Shown: positions 60,482 to 64,000 of the stretch, in pieces
How the letters are laid out: each line of letters begins with the position of its first letter
Numbering within the stretch: the first letter of the stretch is position 1
Assembly (NCBI RefSeq): GCF_013055795.1
Contig: NZ_JABETO010000001.1
Location: forward strand, 62,001 to 126,000
DNA: 64,000 bases
Direction: 5' to 3'
Origin: Streptomyces sp. I05A-00742
GTDB lineage: Bacteria; Actinomycetota; Actinomycetes; Streptomycetales; Streptomycetaceae
Program-made: the position numbers and the translations under genes
The notes under the pieces: generated by a model
What the model was told of the DNA's origin: nothing
What the model saw: the letters and a program-made list of their open reading frames with translations, nothing else
Database searches by the model: none

Positions 60482-61666
60482 ATGACGATCTCATCGGACC
60501 GTGCCACCGCTTCCGGCCGCACCGCCCCACCGGATTCCGCGCGGAAGCAGCCCCGGACGGCGTTCCCGGGCGATACCACCGTCGGCGCGGGCCCGGTGCT
60601 CGACCCCCTCGCCGGGCTCCGCGCGGCGGGCGGACCGGAGTTCGACGTCTATCTGACCGGAACTGTTTTCCTCGACATCATCTTCACCGGGCTGGACTCG
60701 GCCCCGGTGCGCGGCACCGAGTCCTGGGCGCGCGGCATGGGTTCCAGCCCGGGCGGCATCGCCAACATGGCCACCGCCCTGGCCCGGCTCGGCCTGCGCA
60801 CCTCGCTCGCCGCCGCGTTCGGCGACGACATGTACGGCGAGTACTGCTGGGAGGCGCTCTCGCGCGGCGAGGGCATCGACCTCGGCAAATCCCGCACCGT
60901 ACCCGGCTGGCACTCCCCGGTCACCGTCTCCATGGCCTACGAGGGCGAACGCACGATGATCTCGCACGGCCACGAGGCACCGCCGCCCGAGACGCCCGCG
61001 CCCGTGTGCCCGGTCGTCGCCAAGGCCGCCGTCGCCCTGCTCGTCCCCGGCCGGCGGGAGGAGTGGCTCGCCAACGCCGCCCGCGGCGGCAGCCGCGTCT
61101 TCGCCGACGTGGGCTGGGACGACACCGGCCGCTGGGACCCGTCCGACCTCGCCGACCTGGAGCACTGCGAGGCGTTCCTGCCCAACGCCGAGGAGGCCAT
61201 GCGCTACACCCGCACCGACTGCCCGCGCGCCGCGGCCCGCGCGCTGGCCGACCGGGTGCCGCTGGCCGTGGTCACCATGGGGGAGAAGGGCGCGTACGCC
61301 GTCGACGGCCGGACCGGCGAGACCGCCGAGGTCCCCGCCATCGTCGTGGAGGCCCTCGACCCCACCGGCGCAGGGGACGTCTTCGTCGCCGGCTTCGTCG
61401 CCGGCACCCTGGCCGAGTGGCCGCTCGCCGACCGGCTGGCCTTCGCCTGCCTGACCTCCGCCCTGTCCGTCCAGGAGTTCGGCGGCTCGCTGTCCGCGCC
61501 CGGCTGGGTGGAGATCGCCGCCTGGTGGCAGCACGTCCGGTCCTACGACGACCAGTCCCGGGACACCCTGCGCCGCTACGCCTTCCTCGACGGCCTGCTG
61601 CCCGGCGCCGCCCGCCCCTGGCCGCTCCGCCGCGCCCAGCCCACGCTGGGCTTCCGCGGAGCCTAG
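60482..61666 (+). CDS. PfkB family carbohydrate kinase
   Basis: 394 residues. GSSPGGIANMATALARLGLRTSLAAAFGDDMYGEY is the N-terminal PfkB motif and ALDPTGAGDVFVAGFVAGTL the C-terminal motif with catalytic Asp and anion hole. A ~50-residue polar N terminus precedes the fold. It phosphorylates a sugar or nucleoside. The 67-bp divergent gap to the GH4 gene implies shared control and perhaps shared substrate. GGAGCAGCGAGAGC precedes ATG 60482. Confidence 0.9.
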   Translation: MTISSDRATASGRTAPPDSARKQPRTAFPGDTTVGAGPVLDPLAGLRAAGGPEFDVYLTGTVFLDIIFTGLDSAPVRGTESWARGMGSSPGGIANMATALARLGLRTSLAAAFGDDMYGEYCWEALSRGEGIDLGKSRTVPGWHSPVTVSMAYEGERTMISHGHEAPPPETPAPVCPVVAKAAVALLVPGRREEWLANAARGGSRVFADVGWDDTGRWDPSDLADLEHCEAFLPNAEEAMRYTRTDCPRAAARALADRVPLAVVTMGEKGAYAVDGRTGETAEVPAIVVEALDPTGAGDVFVAGFVAGTLAEWPLADRLAFACLTSALSVQEFGGSLSAPGWVEIAAWWQHVRSYDDQSRDTLRRYAFLDGLLPGAARPWPLRRAQPTLGFRGA

Positions 61667-61814
61667 GCGGGGGTGCGGGCGGGGGTGTAAAACCCCTCGG
61701 ACCCGCCCTGCCTCCGGCGTACCCTTGACAGTACGGGGCGGCCGGACGAACGATCGCCGGCCGCCGGACGCACGCACACGGAAAAGAGGGATGAGCAGGC
61801 CAGAGTGCCGGCCC

Positions 61815-62810
<996 letters not shown>

Positions 62811-62823
62811 AAAGCTGAGCACC

Positions 62824-63321
62824 ATGGCGATCGACGTCAACAACGAATCCGGCACCGAGGTCGACGAGAAGGCGATCCTCGACGTCGCCCGCTACGCCCT
62901 CGCCCGGATGCGCATCCACCCGCTCTCCGAGCTCTCGGTCATCGTCGTCGACGCCGAGGCCATGGAACAGCTCCACATCCAGTGGATGGACCTGCCCGGG
63001 CCGACCGATGTCATGTCCTTCCCGATGGACGAGCTCCGTCCGCCGGCGAAGGACGACGACGAGCCCCCGCAGGGGCTCCTCGGTGACATCGTGCTCTGCC
63101 CGGAGGTCGCGAAGCAGCAGGGCGAGGCGGCGCCCACCGGGCACTCGATGGACGAGGAGCTCCAGCTCCTCACGGTGCACGGTGTGCTCCACCTCCTCGG
63201 CTACGACCATGAGGAACCCGACGAGAAGGCCGAGATGTTCGGCCTCCAGGCGGCGATCATCGACGGCTGGCGCGCCGAGCGCGGGATCGAAGGGCCCTCC
63301 CCGGCTCCGACGATCACGTGA
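62824..63321 (+). CDS. ybeY: Endoribonuclease YbeY
   Basis: 165 residues. The zinc motif [11 protein letters not shown] (three His, about 118-128) and [14 protein letters not shown] are diagnostic. YbeY acts in 16S rRNA 3' maturation and ribosome quality control. It follows the PhoH gene and overlaps the next gene by four bases (GTGA), the standard phoH-ybeY-CNNM order in actinobacteria. Slightly longer than E. coli YbeY through the acidic insert AKDDDEPP. Confidence 0.95.
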   Translation: MAIDVNNESGTEVDEKAILDVARYALARMRIHPLSELSVIVVDAEAMEQLHIQWMDLPGPTDVMSFPMDELRPPAKDDDEPPQGLLGDIVLCPEVAKQQGEAAPTGHSMDEELQLLTVHGVLHLLGYDHEEPDEKAEMFGLQAAIIDGWRAERGIEGPSPAPTIT

Positions 63322-64000
63322 CCGGCCGGCTGATCGCCGCGGCGGTCCTCCTGCTCGTCGTCGCCTGGCTGGCGGCCTGTGCCGAGGCCGGTCTCGCCCG
63401 GACCACCCGGTTCCGGGCGGAGGAGGCGGTACGGGCGGGCCGCCGGGGCAGCGCGAAGCTGATGGCCGTCGCGGCCGACCCCACCCGCTACCTCAATGTG
63501 GCGCTGCTGGTGCGCGTCGCCTGCGAGATGGCGGCCGGGGTGCTCACCACCTATGTCTGCCTGCGCGAGTTCGACGCGACGTGGGAGGCGCTGGCCGTCG
63601 CCGTCGGGGTGATGGTCCTCGTCTCGTATGTGGCCGTCGGCGTCTCGCCGCGGACCATCGGACGGCAGCACCCGCTCAACACCGCGACCGCGGCGGCGTA
63701 CGCCCTGCTGCCGCTCGCGCGGATCATGGGCCCGGTGCCCCGGCTGCTGATCCTCATCGGCAACGCCCTCACCCCGGGCCGCGGTTTCCGCATGGGCCCG
63801 TTCGCCTCCGAGGCGGAGCTGCGGGCGATGGTCGACCTGGCCGAGAAGGAGTCGCTGATCGAGGACGACGAGCGGCGCATGGTCCACTCGGTCTTCGAGC
63901 TCGGCGACACCCTCGTCCGCGAGGTGATGGTGCCGCGCACCGACCTCGTGGTCATCGAGCGCGGCAAGACCATCCGGCAGGCGCTCACCCTGGCGCTGCG
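63318..64000 (+). CDS. CNNM/CBS domain membrane protein (HlyC/CorC family), 5' part
   Basis: The first 227 codons of a hemolysin-C/CorC-type protein: three to four hydrophobic helices (about 4-20, 65-85, 92-112, 125-145) of the CNNM domain, then [46 protein letters not shown], the family-typical linker into the first CBS domain. These proteins are linked to Mg2+/Co2+ transport. GTG 63318 overlaps the ybeY stop. The 3' end lies beyond the window. Confidence 0.92.
   Translation, partial: MTGRLIAAAVLLLVVAWLAACAEAGLARTTRFRAEEAVRAGRRGSAKLMAVAADPTRYLNVALLVRVACEMAAGVLTTYVCLREFDATWEALAVAVGVMVLVSYVAVGVSPRTIGRQHPLNTATAAAYALLPLARIMGPVPRLLILIGNALTPGRGFRMGPFASEAELRAMVDLAEKESLIEDDERRMVHSVFELGDTLVREVMVPRTDLVVIERGKTIRQALTLAL

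Overview
GC-rich DNA (about 72% G+C, strong third-position G/C bias, many GTG starts) whose gene content and order match the conserved core chromosome of Streptomyces as I remember it from S. coelicolor: end of the mre/rodA cluster, RNase E-rplU-rpmA-obg, proB-proA, nadD-LCP-rsfS, leuS, comEA-comEC-holA, rpsT/lepA, hemW, hrcA-dnaJ, rsmE, HIT, phoH-ybeY. Species-level identity cannot be fixed from the sequence alone. About 60 protein genes, two identical tRNA-Ala(GGC) genes, one pseudogene and one insertion-sequence remnant are described.

Layout. 1-4.1 kb: 3' end of rodA, a CYTH/CHAD protein and a radical-SAM protein. 4.1-6.6 kb: arsenic resistance cassette (arsI divergent from arsR-acr3-arsC) with a palindromic operator, set between two genes that are normally close neighbours. 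7-14.7 kb: DUF2344 protein, a very long RNase E/G with repeated Arg-rich motifs, rplU, rpmA, obg. 14.7-27.9 kb: cell-envelope and proline block, with a CDP-glycerol-type polymer transferase, proB, proA, two paralogous single-span membrane proteins, an M48 protease, two tiny membrane proteins, nadD, an LCP glycopolymer transferase, rsfS and a histidine phosphatase. 27.9-31.4 kb: an HTH regulator, an MFS exporter and two small CxxC proteins held between the two identical tRNA-Ala genes. 31.6-32.3 kb: a gutted S53 protease gene carrying a ~120 bp IS200/IS605 right-end remnant. 32.4-35.5 kb: leuS preceded by a 12-codon Leu leader peptide and an intrinsic terminator, a likely attenuator.

35.6-51 kb: DegV protein, comEA-comEC, holA, rpsT, lepA, acyl-CoA ligase, hemW, Uma2, DUF3097 and a metallo-hydrolase. 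51-58.7 kb: CIRCE-controlled hrcA-dnaJ, a nitronate monooxygenase, rsmE, a small accessory cassette including an orphan colicin-immunity-like gene, a HIT protein and RNase Z. 59-64 kb: divergent GH4 glycosidase and PfkB kinase, then phoH-ybeY and the start of a CNNM/CBS transporter-like gene.

The most interesting things beyond routine annotation are: (i) three copies of an intergenic element, GTTTGAGGAC followed by a 7-bp hairpin with an invariant GCA loop whose stem sequence changes between copies while pairing is kept; (ii) short tandem duplications laid over stop codons at four gene ends, three of them with a 15-bp period; (iii) the leuS attenuator; (iv) the IS605 right-end remnant inside the S53 pseudogene; (v) two genes whose best start is CTG; (vi) a comEC frame that runs antisense through its neighbour because it has no stop. 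I found no CRISPR array, no integrase and no biosynthetic gene cluster.
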